64,000 nt of DNA. It comes from Mucilaginibacter sp. SJ (lineage in GTDB: Bacteria > Bacteroidota > Bacteroidia > Sphingobacteriales > Sphingobacteriaceae). The DNA is taken from the NCBI RefSeq assembly GCF_028993635.1, contig NZ_CP118631.1, positions 6,076,001-6,140,000 of the forward strand, in the 5' to 3' direction. Of the stretch, positions 1-8,342 are shown piece after piece (the first letter of the stretch is position 1; the number at the start of each line of letters is the position of its first letter). The notes under the pieces were generated by a model, which saw nothing but the letters and a program-made list of their open reading frames with translations, was not told the origin of the DNA and did no database searches. The position numbers and the translations under genes were made by a program.

Positions 1-1
1 T

Positions 2-280
2 TTTGATCAATCGGATTATCAGTGTGTTTTCAGTAATAAAAATACAGATAGACGCTATGCATTAGTGACTGAAGAAAGTAATTCATTTAAGTTTGCTTGG
101 CGAAGTGATAAGGTGTCAGTTAACTTTTTAATGATCAAATCACACACTTATGCGGTTGGAATGGACGAGAACTTTGCAATAATTGATTTTAAAACAGACG
201 AAATAGTTTTATATAAACATTTGGACTTTATATTTCACGAATTTAAGTTAGTGAACGATAGTTTGTTAATAGCTGGATAA
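2..280 (+). CDS. Hypothetical protein, 5' end outside window
   Basis: The reading frame is open from the first bases of the window to a TAA at 278-280, so the internal GTG at 65 is probably not the start and the gene begins upstream. The visible 92 residues carry no motif I recognise. The alternating hydrophobic and aromatic pattern with FAIIDF-like strands would suit a beta-rich domain, but this is weak. It lies on the same strand as ssb and is separated from it by about 570 nt. Confidence 0.5.
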   Translation, partial: FDQSDYQCVFSNKNTDRRYALVTEESNSFKFAWRSDKVSVNFLMIKSHTYAVGMDENFAIIDFKTDEIVLYKHLDFIFHEFKLVNDSLLIAG

Positions 281-417
281 AACACACCAAAATGACCCTA
301 TCCGGCCAGTTCAAAAAGGCCCCCTTTGCCAGTTGAAAGTATTATGGCTTTTTAATTTTATTGGCTTTATGTTGCCCTCTATATATCGTCGAACAACAAA
401 ATCACTGGTTGAATACC

Positions 418-558
418 ATGATTATTCGTCTTGGCTGGTATAGAATATTAACATTCATAATCGAAGTCCTACTTATCTCCTTTATCATGCCATTCAAATA
501 TGTAGACCAGATAAATGAGGCCTGGCAGAATAAACACAGATCCTATGAGCAGGCTTAA
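418..558 (+). CDS. Possible small single-TM protein
   Basis: A 46-codon frame starts at the ATG at 418; the frame is open back to 337 with a TTG at 361. Residues about 8-24 form one hydrophobic segment, followed by a charged tail. There is no convincing ribosome-binding site and no recognised family. It may be a real small membrane protein or chance. Confidence 0.2.
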   Translation: MIIRLGWYRILTFIIEVLLISFIMPFKYVDQINEAWQNKHRSYEQA

Positions 559-853
559 ACCGCATCGTCTCCAAAGGCATTTTTTTTATTTAATCATTTT
601 ATTTTTAGTCGAAACGGGTAAAAAGCGCAGCTAAAATCAAGCCCGGCTATGTCGCTGGGTTTGCGAAAGATGTCCGGCATAAACGGCTGCCTCCCCAGAG
701 GGTCCCCTCCAATTATTCCATTTCCTTTTGCCTGCTGCAGGGCTTTACGATTTGCTTTCTTTTTTCCCTTTTTCTTTTAAAAATAATCCACCAGGACAGG
801 GCGACAAAAGAAGAGCAAACAAATAATTATTCATCATTTAAACATTAAAGAGT
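559..853. other. Gene-free leader of ssb/PRTRC operon
   Basis: No coding frame of note. It contains T-rich and CTTTTT-rich runs (about 750-785) and presumably the promoter for the ssb-PRTRC operon. I could not assign a clear TAnnTTTG element. Confidence 0.3.
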
Positions 854-1249
854 ATGCTATTCACAGGAAGAATCACCGCTGACGCAGAAGTAACAGCGGT
901 AAAAGGAGACAAGCAGGTCGTTAACTTCACCGTGGCCATCAACCAGAGATGGACGAACAAAGAGGGCGATAAAAAAGAAAAAGCAGCATTTGTTAACTGT
1001 GCTTACTGGCGCAATGCAGGTATAGCGGAATACCTCTCCAAAGGGGCAGTGGTTGAAATTTCAGGTTGGCTTGAAGCACAGGGCTACAAAACTAACGGAG
1101 GCGACATAAATGGAAGATTGATTTGCACCTGCGATAACATCAGGCTGTTTTCCGTAACGGCCAAAGCAGAGCAAAAGACCGGCAACCCGGAAAAGGCAAA
1201 AGCAGGCGCAGGTTCCGGTGGTGATGAGGACGATGATTTACCTTTTTAA
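854..1249 (+). CDS. ssb: Single-stranded DNA-binding protein
   Basis: The 131-aa protein has an N-terminal OB fold (residues ~1-100: LFTGRITADAEV start, VVNFTVAINQRW strand, WRNAGIAEYLSKGAVVEISGWLEA) and a low-complexity Gly/Lys linker. It ends in the acidic DDDLPF tip that recruits replication partners in SSB proteins. It coats single-stranded DNA in replication, repair and conjugative transfer. Mobile elements often carry their own copy. It is the first gene of a tightly packed operon running into the PRTRC genes (10-nt gap to the next gene). Confidence 0.95.
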   Translation: MLFTGRITADAEVTAVKGDKQVVNFTVAINQRWTNKEGDKKEKAAFVNCAYWRNAGIAEYLSKGAVVEISGWLEAQGYKTNGGDINGRLICTCDNIRLFSVTAKAEQKTGNPEKAKAGAGSGGDEDDDLPF

Positions 1250-1259
1250 TCAGGCAATC

Positions 1260-1742
1260 ATGAATGAACAATTTCAATTTTCCATCCATAGCCTGCTGAG
1301 CCAGAGAAGAGATGTCGTACACGGGCCTATGTCACCGATGCTTTTTGCGAGAGAAATGGCGGAATCTGTGGGTTTTCAATACAACCGGCTTGCGAGGGTT
1401 TGGTTTACTGATGAGCAGATCAACCAACACCGGGAAGATGGCGGACTGACAGGTCATGACACGCTGATCATCGGGGCGGTATACCCGAACGACTTATGGC
1501 TGAGCCTGTGGGTGGATTCAGGGGTTGGCGGTGTGCCTGTAGCTATGGTTTATCAGTCTGACGGCATTATTGATATCACCAATGTTTATCGCGAAGCGGG
1601 CTACGCCCGGAACCTCACGGCGGATGAAATCACAGAAATCTTTGATTCCATTTTTGCAGACCCCGGGCAGCTTAACATCAAAAGCCACGAATCTGTTTCA
1701 AAACCTCACACGCCTCCGGCTGAAGAAAACAAAGGATCATGA
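1260..1742 (+). CDS. Hypothetical protein in ssb-PRTRC operon
   Basis: The 160-aa protein is called from the ATG at 1260, which follows ssb by 10 nt; an upstream ATG at 1218 would overlap the ssb end. The C-terminal ~25 residues are Pro/Glu/Lys-rich and likely disordered. It has no recognised domain. It overlaps the next gene by 4 nt (ATGA), indicating translational coupling. Confidence 0.6.
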   Translation: MNEQFQFSIHSLLSQRRDVVHGPMSPMLFAREMAESVGFQYNRLARVWFTDEQINQHREDGGLTGHDTLIIGAVYPNDLWLSLWVDSGVGGVPVAMVYQSDGIIDITNVYREAGYARNLTADEITEIFDSIFADPGQLNIKSHESVSKPHTPPAEENKGS

Positions 1743-2401
1743 AAACCATAACATTGAATTTATACAGCTTCCCTGAACTGGATAGGGAAGCTAAAGCAAA
1801 AGCACTGATCAGCAACCGGGACTTAAACTTTGGGTTTGACTGGTGGGATAGCGAGTTCGAGGATTTTATAAGTCTATGCGGATACATGGGCATAGCGGTT
1901 TTGAAAGAAAGCATTTCTTTCCGAGGATTCTATTGTCAGGGTGACGGAAGCGGGTTTTCTGCAAAAGTGGATATACCCCGCCTGCAGGTCGCCATTCAGG
2001 AGCAGGCATGGAAAACGCACGCACCCATGCAGGAATTTCATTTGATGCCTGCTACTATTGACCTGAGGGTTATGCGCATTGTAGCTAAAGGGATATTGCC
2101 CAACGAACCGCAGGTTATTTGCCGGAAAAAGCAATTCGGCGTAGCGGTCGACCTTGGCATTTATGTCATTGACGAAAACGGAAAGGAACACCCTAACATC
2201 TTTGATGAACTGCAAAAACTGGAAGATTGGCTGAGAAGCGTTGCGGAAGTGCTTAACCGTCACCTTTTCGACAGCCTCGAAAACAGGTATGACTACCTGT
2301 GCAGCGATGCAGCGGTTGAGGAAAGCATGTTAAACAATGGCTTCCTTTTTACTGCCGATGGCAAGTCCGCCGGCTATCTCGATAAACTAAATAACATTTA
2401 A
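1739..2401 (+). CDS. Phage/plasmid-type hypothetical protein
   Basis: The 220-aa protein begins MKTITLNLYSFPELDREAKA, followed by a Trp-rich stretch (FGFDWWDSEFEDF). I recognise this style of protein from phages and plasmids, where it is sometimes labelled an antitoxin-like or hypothetical protein, but there is no catalytic signature. It overlaps the upstream gene by 4 nt and is followed 16 nt later by PRTRC E. Confidence 0.55.
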   Translation: MKTITLNLYSFPELDREAKAKALISNRDLNFGFDWWDSEFEDFISLCGYMGIAVLKESISFRGFYCQGDGSGFSAKVDIPRLQVAIQEQAWKTHAPMQEFHLMPATIDLRVMRIVAKGILPNEPQVICRKKQFGVAVDLGIYVIDENGKEHPNIFDELQKLEDWLRSVAEVLNRHLFDSLENRYDYLCSDAAVEESMLNNGFLFTADGKSAGYLDKLNNI

Positions 2402-2417
2402 AGCAACACACCATTTT

Positions 2418-2983
2418 ATGAAAACGAACTTTTTCAAAATATAGCCGAGATCAATGCCCCGGGCATTTGGAATATCGTCGTTCAGACGGACGACAAAGGC
2501 GGGTTTACCGTGTCCACGCATTTTACCGTTGAAGCCATAGGAGATGCAGCCTCCAAACAGATCAAACCCTTTGTGTCAAACGGAACTGCACAGGAATTTG
2601 ATGACGGCTTTTTCGATATGCTCGAAGCCCCTGTTAAACAGACCTCAGGATTATTGCATAACATGGACGATTACCTGAAAGGGCTCGCCAAGGCTAAAGA
2701 ACAATCCAAAATGGTGCAGGACAGCAAAAGTAAAATGCCCAAAGCTAAAGCTGATAATACAGCCGGGGAAAGCGGACAAGGCGATGTGGACAATGCGGAA
2801 AAGCGGAAAGCCTATACCGACCTGCTCCGGCGAATCGTAGAACTGGAAAGCCTCTGCAAATACGACGAAGCACTTGAAATCTTGCCCGCAATAGCCGATT
2901 ACCCGGACAGGGAAGCGGAAATCACCAAACGCAAAACCGAACTTGAACGCAAGCGGGAACAGAAAAAGAACCTTTTATTTTAA
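2418..2983 (+). CDS. PRTRC system protein E, apparent frameshift near start
   Basis: The body (readable from 2402, first in-frame start GTG at 2510) encodes the PRTRC E pattern: FQNIAEINAPGIW, later EFDDGFFDMLEAP, then a Lys/Ala/Glu-rich coiled tail. The expected start is the ATG at 2418 (MKTNFF...), but that frame reaches a TAG at 2442. Adding one T to the five-T run at about 2430-2434 would join MKTNFF to QNIAE in one frame. So a 1-nt deletion, a sequencing error or slippage on the T run separates start and body. E is a component of unknown biochemistry in the PRTRC (ParB-related, ThiF-related cassette) locus. Confidence 0.7.
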
Positions 2984-2999
2984 ACTTAACCGATTCACT

Positions 3000-3218
3000 A
3001 TGTTACGTACAAACCTCTTACCAAGGATTTTTATACACAAGGAGAACGGACAGGAAATTCAACTGTCCGACCCGAATGACGATTTTAGCCCCGAAGCAGT
3101 GCTGAATTTCTATGCGCCTACTTATCCCATCCTGACCAATGCCCGTATTGTTGGCCCCGAAATCAAAAAAGATAAGATACAATACCGTTTTGAAAGCACG
3201 ATGGGAACAAAAGGATAA
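3000..3218 (+). CDS. PRTRC system protein C (ubiquitin-like)
   Basis: The 72-aa protein starts MLRTNLLPRIFIHKENGQEI and contains LSDPNDDFSPEAVLNFYAPTYP, the hallmark of PRTRC protein C. That family is assigned a prokaryotic ubiquitin-like (beta-grasp) fold. The ATG at 3000 is chosen over an upstream frame opening at 2943 because the latter overlaps PRTRC E. It sits 16 nt after E. With protein B (E2-like) and ThiF (E1-like) it forms a presumed modifier-conjugation cassette; the target is unknown. Confidence 0.85.
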   Translation: MLRTNLLPRIFIHKENGQEIQLSDPNDDFSPEAVLNFYAPTYPILTNARIVGPEIKKDKIQYRFESTMGTKG

Positions 3219-3221
3219 GCC

Positions 3222-3398
3222 ATGAAAACAACCATCATTAAACGAAAAGTAAACATTAACCCCAAGAACAGCCAATGGAAACTTTATCAGCAGTTCAAGA
3301 AACTTACCGCCAAACTGGATACGCTGCCCGGGGCAGGGGAGGTGCAAAACCTGCAGCACAAAAGCGCACCGCAGGATTTGATCGAAATGGTTTTCTAA
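3222..3398 (+). CDS. 58-aa hypothetical protein between PRTRC C and F
   Basis: ATG at 3222 lies 3 nt after PRTRC C; TAA at 3396-3398. The product is basic at the N terminus (MKTTIIKRKVNINPKNSQW) and ends DLIEMVF. It is too short for domain assignment. The tight spacing supports it as a real operon member. The longer frame that encodes the next protein overlaps its 3' part. Confidence 0.5.
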   Translation: MKTTIIKRKVNINPKNSQWKLYQQFKKLTAKLDTLPGAGEVQNLQHKSAPQDLIEMVF

Positions 3399-4378
3399 AA
3401 CACCGTTTTTTGCCATTCGATGGCTATTGCTTCAGTGACTGGCGCAAGGCGGAAGCCGGATTTTTTAAATCTGTAGCGCATATCTGCTCGTTGTATAAGA
3501 TGGATAGGCCGGATGTTTCCGGCCTCCTTTTTCCTCAAAATATGAACGCTTGCTATCAGCAGATTGCTGACAAACTGGAACGGGACAAAGGGATAAATTG
3601 CCGGATCATGCAGGACGATACCCGCCCGGCCACGCTGGCGACAGCAAAACGTTTCGATACCGGATACACCATTTACTATATTCCGGTCAACGCAATTGCC
3701 CGTATCATGGCTACACCGGATTTAAAACCTTTATCTGATTTGCTATGCCTGATTTGTGCATACTTATACCAGGTGGTCAAAATCGATTATTACAGGGACT
3801 ATTGTTACGTGCAATCTACGTACTCAACTATCGAAGACTGGATCAACGAAGACGATGAAGGGGAAGGCGAAGAATACCGGGATGAACAACTCCGGAAACT
3901 GGAATTGATAAAGAGTTTTGGCGATATGTTCCTGGCTATCATCAAAAAGCCTTTTAGCGCAAAAAACTTCCGTAAAGTAATGGTAGCTTATGGGCAAAGT
4001 TTCTGTTATGACACGTACTTCGCTAATGTGGCCGGGGAAATTGAAAAACTGGTCATAGATTACCCCAAACGTTCCATTTATGACAGCATCCCCAAAGGTT
4101 ATTATGCCTTTGACGAAAGTGGCAATATCCATATTGAACAATACCTTTCTTTTTACTGGAGTGCCAACGACAGGTTCAGGGAAGTGTTTTTCGATATGGT
4201 CAATAATGACCTCAACGAAAGCGGCGAGCAGATCGAACCGCTTGCTCTCCAATGGTTCGATACCCCGCAGCAACAGGAACAGCACCACTTTGATTATGAA
4301 CCAAGGCTTTTTGCCCTGATAGCCGAATTGATAGATTTTTTAACTGATTACGATTATGACAGCCAACATCACGAATAA
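3275..4378 (+). CDS. PRTRC system protein F-like
   Basis: The 367-codon frame is called from the ATG at 3275, but the first ~40 residues overlap the 58-aa gene and look non-conserved (Arg/Gly/Ala-rich). The real start may be near 3390-3412 (for example TTG at RFLPFDGY). The mature part has many aromatic residues, an acidic loop (NEDDEGEGEE) and no catalytic motif. Its place between C and B and its size match PRTRC protein F. This call is mainly positional. Confidence 0.55.
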   Translation: METLSAVQETYRQTGYAARGRGGAKPAAQKRTAGFDRNGFLKHRFLPFDGYCFSDWRKAEAGFFKSVAHICSLYKMDRPDVSGLLFPQNMNACYQQIADKLERDKGINCRIMQDDTRPATLATAKRFDTGYTIYYIPVNAIARIMATPDLKPLSDLLCLICAYLYQVVKIDYYRDYCYVQSTYSTIEDWINEDDEGEGEEYRDEQLRKLELIKSFGDMFLAIIKKPFSAKNFRKVMVAYGQSFCYDTYFANVAGEIEKLVIDYPKRSIYDSIPKGYYAFDESGNIHIEQYLSFYWSANDRFREVFFDMVNNDLNESGEQIEPLALQWFDTPQQQEQHHFDYEPRLFALIAELIDFLTDYDYDSQHHE

Positions 4379-5093
4379 TTTCAGCCATACCTATACCCCC
4401 TTTAAAGCTTTACTTATTTATGCTAAAAGCAAGACTGATGAGGATAATCACTATGGAACGGACGAGGTATATGTCGAAAGCTATGACATCGGCAAAAGCG
4501 GGAGGCCGGTCAATGCACATCCGCTCTCTGCAAAGGAATCTATCCTTTTGGGTGATATCCTGAAAAGTGGTCAGGATGCACAAAACACCTTTCTGAAATG
4601 CAGGGGTATCATTCCGCCGAACGTACTCGCTATTAATACCGAAAAAGAGGGCTATGCGGTATGGTATACCCCGCCCATGGAACGCCAATTGTTTTTTATT
4701 GAAAGTCTCGGTATCCCCTCCGTCCCCGTAAAAATCCCGGCCATGATTTGGAAAGCAGGGCGCGAAAGCCTCCACCTGTTTGCTGTCAAAGGAAGCCGGA
4801 AGCCGAACCTGCAAAGCTTACTTCATCATGCGCCATACTTTAATATGCACCCTGACGGCCGTGTCTGCATGGGTTCTGTCCGCATTAACATCGAACCCGA
4901 TACCTGCCTCGAAGATTTTATTTCGCTTTGGGAGCGGTATTTTTTTAACAGCTACTTCAGCCATACGATAGACGGAGGAAGCAAGGTCGCCGTCAATATC
5001 GTTCAGCTTTGGCAGGAACAGGGGCGAACCGGGCAGAAGTTCCCCGAAAACCATTTGGTAAAAATAAACCTCACACTTCAAAGAATACTATAA
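4356..5093 (+). CDS. PRTRC system protein B (E2-like)
   Basis: The 245-aa protein matches PRTRC protein B, a family with a prokaryotic E2-like domain. The C-terminal half contains HPDGRVCMGSVRI with Cys171 in the GxxCxG position expected for an E2-type thioester site. It overlaps the F-like gene by 23 nt and its TAA shares one base with the ATG of thiF (TAATG), so the two are translationally coupled. It would carry the modifier activated by the ThiF protein. No PRTRC A (JAB-domain) gene is visible. Confidence 0.85.
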   Translation: MTANITNNFSHTYTPFKALLIYAKSKTDEDNHYGTDEVYVESYDIGKSGRPVNAHPLSAKESILLGDILKSGQDAQNTFLKCRGIIPPNVLAINTEKEGYAVWYTPPMERQLFFIESLGIPSVPVKIPAMIWKAGRESLHLFAVKGSRKPNLQSLLHHAPYFNMHPDGRVCMGSVRINIEPDTCLEDFISLWERYFFNSYFSHTIDGGSKVAVNIVQLWQEQGRTGQKFPENHLVKINLTLQRIL

Positions 5094-5917
5094 TGAATAA
5101 GAAAATTAATACTACCCGAAAAATACCCGTACATATTGTTGATCCTGAACTATTGCAGCCTTTTAACCCGGTTATGGTTAACCTGATCGGGGCGGGAGGG
5201 ACCGGAAGCCATGTGTTAACGGGCTTGATGAGGCTCAGCTTTATGCTGAATGAATTAGGCCACCCCGGACTCCATGTCCGGCTGTTTGATGACGATATCA
5301 TCGAACATAACAACAGGCTGCGTATGCTTTTTAATGATGCAGAGGTTGGGCTTCATAAATCTGTTGTCCTCATCAACCGGATCAATCGGGCTTTCGGTCT
5401 GAACTGGAAAGCGGTAACTGATAAGTTCGATAACCAACTGGTCAAAGAGCTTCCCGAAATGGCCATGGCTGCCATTACCATCACTGCCGTGGATTCCGTA
5501 AGCGCGCGGTTTGAAATTGCCGCCATCTTGGGTATGGTATACAAATACGCTTCACACTCACGGAACAAACCAAGGTACTGGATGGACTTCGGCAACAGCC
5601 GTGATTCAGGTCAGGTGATTCTGTCAACTGTTGGGGAGGTCAAACAGCCTGAATCCGCAAGGTACGAAACACGAAGCGTTCTCCGCATGGTAACTGATGA
5701 GTTTCCCGATCTGCTGAGCGCGGGAGCGGAAAAAGACGCAGGACATAACTGTTCGACAGCTTCCGCACTGGAAGAGCAGGATTTATTCATTAATGCCTCA
5801 CTGGCTTACCCCGGTGTGGAAATATTAAACAGGATGTTTCGGGAAGGAATGGTGTTTGACCGTGGATTCTTTTATAACCTCAAAGATCATCGCATGCACC
5901 CCCTCAAGGTCGCTTAA
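5093..5917 (+). CDS. PRTRC system ThiF family protein (E1-like)
   Basis: The 274-aa protein is called from the ATG at 5093. It has a Rossmann nucleotide-binding loop GAGGTG (residues 33-38), an acidic strand end (FDDDIIEHNN) and the ...EDAEVGLHKS-type helix of ThiF/E1 adenylating enzymes. Cys220, in HNCSTASALEEQ, is a candidate thioester cysteine. E1-like proteins adenylate the C terminus of a ubiquitin-like partner, here presumably PRTRC C. It is the last canonical PRTRC gene; the next small gene follows after 9 nt. Confidence 0.9.
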   Translation: MNKKINTTRKIPVHIVDPELLQPFNPVMVNLIGAGGTGSHVLTGLMRLSFMLNELGHPGLHVRLFDDDIIEHNNRLRMLFNDAEVGLHKSVVLINRINRAFGLNWKAVTDKFDNQLVKELPEMAMAAITITAVDSVSARFEIAAILGMVYKYASHSRNKPRYWMDFGNSRDSGQVILSTVGEVKQPESARYETRSVLRMVTDEFPDLLSAGAEKDAGHNCSTASALEEQDLFINASLAYPGVEILNRMFREGMVFDRGFFYNLKDHRMHPLKVA

Positions 5918-5926
5918 ACTCACCGT

Positions 5927-6157
5927 ATGGAAATAATAGATTTACATGGGAAAAAGATCGAGGTCACCGACCTGTCACTGGCTATTCTACAGGCAGACGA
6001 TTTTCGGCATTATCAGCTTATTGGTTCCGACAAAATGGAATTTAATCGGAAACAACGAGTATATTGGGAGGATATTTATATTAAACTGTTGCTATTGGAA
6101 CAAGCATTGGGCAACGAAAAAACAGATTACAAAGGGGATAATAATGATAACCTATAA
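5927..6157 (+). CDS. Small hypothetical protein before macro-domain gene
   Basis: The 76-aa acidic protein has no recognised domain. It overlaps the following macro-domain gene by 14 nt, which suggests co-translation. It is far too short to be a DarT ADP-ribosyltransferase, so the usual DarT partner of a DarG-type macrodomain is not here. Confidence 0.55.
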   Translation: MEIIDLHGKKIEVTDLSLAILQADDFRHYQLIGSDKMEFNRKQRVYWEDIYIKLLLLEQALGNEKTDYKGDNNDNL

Positions 6158-6596
6158 GAAAGGAAATTTATTGAATGATGAGGCATTCGCATTGGTCAAT
6201 ACGGTTAATACCGTTGGCGTAATGGGCAAGGGTATCGCCCTTGCCTTTAAAAAGGCATTCCCCGATAATTACCTGCTTTACCGGGCTGCATGCCTCACCG
6301 GAAAGGTCTGTGTTGGCGAGCTGTTTATCGTCCCCGACAGCACCCTGCTGATGGGGCAACGGCTTATCATCAATTTTCCGACAAAAAAGGATTGGCGCGA
6401 CCCCTCGGAATATGAATTTGTGGAGTTGGGGTTAGGCAAATTGCGAAACTTGATAATAAGCAATAAAATTAACAGCATAGCAATGCCTGCCCTGGGGTGT
6501 GGCAACGGTGGACTGGATTGGGAGAAAGTCAGGCCAATGATAGAAGGCGCCCTGGAGGGTTTGGATTGTGCTGTCTCCGTATATGAGCCGGGGTAG
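6144..6596 (+). CDS. DarG-type macro domain protein
   Basis: The 150-aa single-domain protein begins YKKGNLLNDEAFALVNTVNT followed by VGVMGKGIALAFKKAFP. This is the ADP-ribose-binding core typical of DarG/TARG1-like macrodomains that hydrolyse ADP-ribose from DNA or proteins. A second conserved block is IAMPALGCGNGGLDW. The start at 6144 (MITYKKGN) is preferred over an earlier frame opening. Without DarT nearby it may reverse ADP-ribosylation by host or phage enzymes, or serve the PRTRC system. Confidence 0.85.
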   Translation: MITYKKGNLLNDEAFALVNTVNTVGVMGKGIALAFKKAFPDNYLLYRAACLTGKVCVGELFIVPDSTLLMGQRLIINFPTKKDWRDPSEYEFVELGLGKLRNLIISNKINSIAMPALGCGNGGLDWEKVRPMIEGALEGLDCAVSVYEPG

Positions 6597-6829
6597 GAAA
6601 TCGCGGCCTCCCTGCCACTTGCTGCTTTCATCTGCAACAGGCTTCCGGCGTTCAATGGTTGCCTGAATTTTGCAAAAACGATGCCGCTTTGGCCAATCTC
6701 GTTTTCGCAGAATACAGGCGGTTGGGAATTTATTCAGGGAATGCCCCTTTCAATCGTCTTTCAGGTTTTAAGAAGGTACACGAAAAGGATGATCACCATG
6801 TCTCCGTTTTAGGACCTATTCGTCCTTAA
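6587..6829 (+). pseudogene. Possible coding remnant after macro-domain gene
   Basis: A frame with no ATG is open for about 80 codons to a TAA at 6827-6829. It reads like real protein (NLVFAEYRRLGIYSGNAPFN, then a FKKVHEKDDHH run). It begins inside the macro gene end and overlaps the RES gene end on the other strand. It could be the stump of a gene interrupted when the defence cargo was inserted. Weak evidence. Confidence 0.2.
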
Positions 6830-8237
6830 GGATAGATTTGTTTGTCGTAACGGTTCGCTGTCGTTTGACCGGAAAAGGCTCAGTGACAATATTTACAGCC
6901 TTTACTGTGTGGATTACGATGGAATCCGGGTCGATAGCTAAAGAATCCTTTCGGTCATCATGATCTTCGGAGAAAAAGCGTTTCATATCAATCAGAGATT
7001 TTTCTGAACTCTTGCCTGTATCGGTTTCTGTCGTCTGTTCAGGATAAATTTCATTGATCTCATACCGCATTTTCCATCCTTCGCCATCATTATACCCTGT
7101 GATTACATCGATTTGAGCCTCTTTAGGATGGGTTACAGGCTCGACTTTTGCAGCCTTATGAAACAATATGACGTTGACGGACTCACCTTCGACCTGGGAC
7201 GAAGGAAAAATGATTCCGTCGTACATATTATGCCATTCCGTAGCCAGGTAATCTGCAATGGATTGCGTCAAGAGGTATTCAAATGACTGATCGTTGGGCA
7301 TTACCGGCTGGGTCATTTTTGCACTGAGGCTCTTTAAAAACATCGCGCGGCTCAACTCATCTGCATAATCAGAATCAAAGATGCTGCCGTGAATAACCAA
7401 TTTGGTGAGGGCATTCAGGTCAAGTAACTGTAACGGCCTGATAATCCTGAATTTGGCGATTGCAACCTTACTGCCAACTGCCGGGCGCACTTCTGCGAGA
7501 GAAAGTTTAGGATCATTTGAACCGTAAAATACAGAGATCCCGGGCGCATTCATTCTTCCTGCTACGGCGAATGCGGCAGGCGGGCAGCCCAATTCCTTGT
7601 CTGGCTTAGACAGTGCGGTCTTGAGTGCGGTATCCGATTGGAAAACACGGGCGCGGTATAGTTCTGTCATGCTGGTTCCCGGTCCTACTAAACGAAGCGG
7701 CGACTCGTCATCGAAGGTTTCCATATCGTAAACATTCCTGAATACGGAATTTAATAACTCGATGCCGGACCTGCTGAAATACCGGGATTCTGTCTTCAAT
7801 ATGCGCTCATATTCACTCCACTGGGTTTGCCAGTAACCGGCATGAGGTGGGATTTGTTCTACCCATATCTTGGTTGAATACTGTTGAAGTTCTCCCATAT
7901 AGGCAAGGTTTGGATCATAATTATCCCGGTCTAAAATGGTCCGGATGTCCTCGGCTGCTTCTTTTGGAATGCCGGCGGCATCTCTGATTGCTTCGATAAT
8001 TGGTTGCCCGTCCGGCCACTCTTCGGGATCTTCATCTGGATCCCATTTGCGGGTATAATGTTGGGAGAAAGCAATATCAACCCGAATCGCCAGGTCTCCA
8101 ATAAAAATGCCTTTTGATCTGCGGCTGCAATATGCGCAAGTCACACGTTTGCCAGCTTGTTTAATCTCTCGTTTTAGATAAGGTTCGTCGATGCAGTGAT
8201 AACAAATAGGTTTGTCGTCTAAATATACGTTGGCCAA
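6816..8237 (-). CDS. RES-domain toxin with zinc-ribbon/HEPN-type N terminus
   Basis: The 473-aa protein starts at a TTG (8237); no in-frame ATG precedes it. Residues 12-37 hold two CxxC pairs (C12/C15, C34/C37), a zinc ribbon. An alpha-helical segment resembling the HEPN/RES N-terminal domain follows. From ~210 comes a RES domain: TELYRARVF, AGRMNAPGISVFYGS, LSLAEVRPAVG, containing the Arg, Tyr/Ser and Glu positions. RES enzymes degrade NAD+ (phosphorylase or hydrolase) and act as toxins. No cognate Xre-type antitoxin is adjacent, so it may be a self-contained abortive-infection protein. Confidence 0.75.
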   Translation of the reverse strand: MANVYLDDKPICYHCIDEPYLKREIKQAGKRVTCAYCSRRSKGIFIGDLAIRVDIAFSQHYTRKWDPDEDPEEWPDGQPIIEAIRDAAGIPKEAAEDIRTILDRDNYDPNLAYMGELQQYSTKIWVEQIPPHAGYWQTQWSEYERILKTESRYFSRSGIELLNSVFRNVYDMETFDDESPLRLVGPGTSMTELYRARVFQSDTALKTALSKPDKELGCPPAAFAVAGRMNAPGISVFYGSNDPKLSLAEVRPAVGSKVAIAKFRIIRPLQLLDLNALTKLVIHGSIFDSDYADELSRAMFLKSLSAKMTQPVMPNDQSFEYLLTQSIADYLATEWHNMYDGIIFPSSQVEGESVNVILFHKAAKVEPVTHPKEAQIDVITGYNDGEGWKMRYEINEIYPEQTTETDTGKSSEKSLIDMKRFFSEDHDDRKDSLAIDPDSIVIHTVKAVNIVTEPFPVKRQRTVTTNKSILKDE

Positions 8238-8342
8238 AGGAGTATGTTTAATTGTTTAGGTTATTGTTATTCCGTGAATTTGTCTGCTTCATTTCAGATT
8301 TTTTTTATAATCATGGCATCCCCAGAATTCGGTTTAAACCGT

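Noticed and set aside
1140..1322. Minus-strand frame over ssb 3' end
   Set aside because: Antisense shadow of ssb and the next gene.
5927..6157. DarT partner for the macrodomain
   Set aside because: The 76-aa protein is far too short and has no ADP-ribosyltransferase motif.
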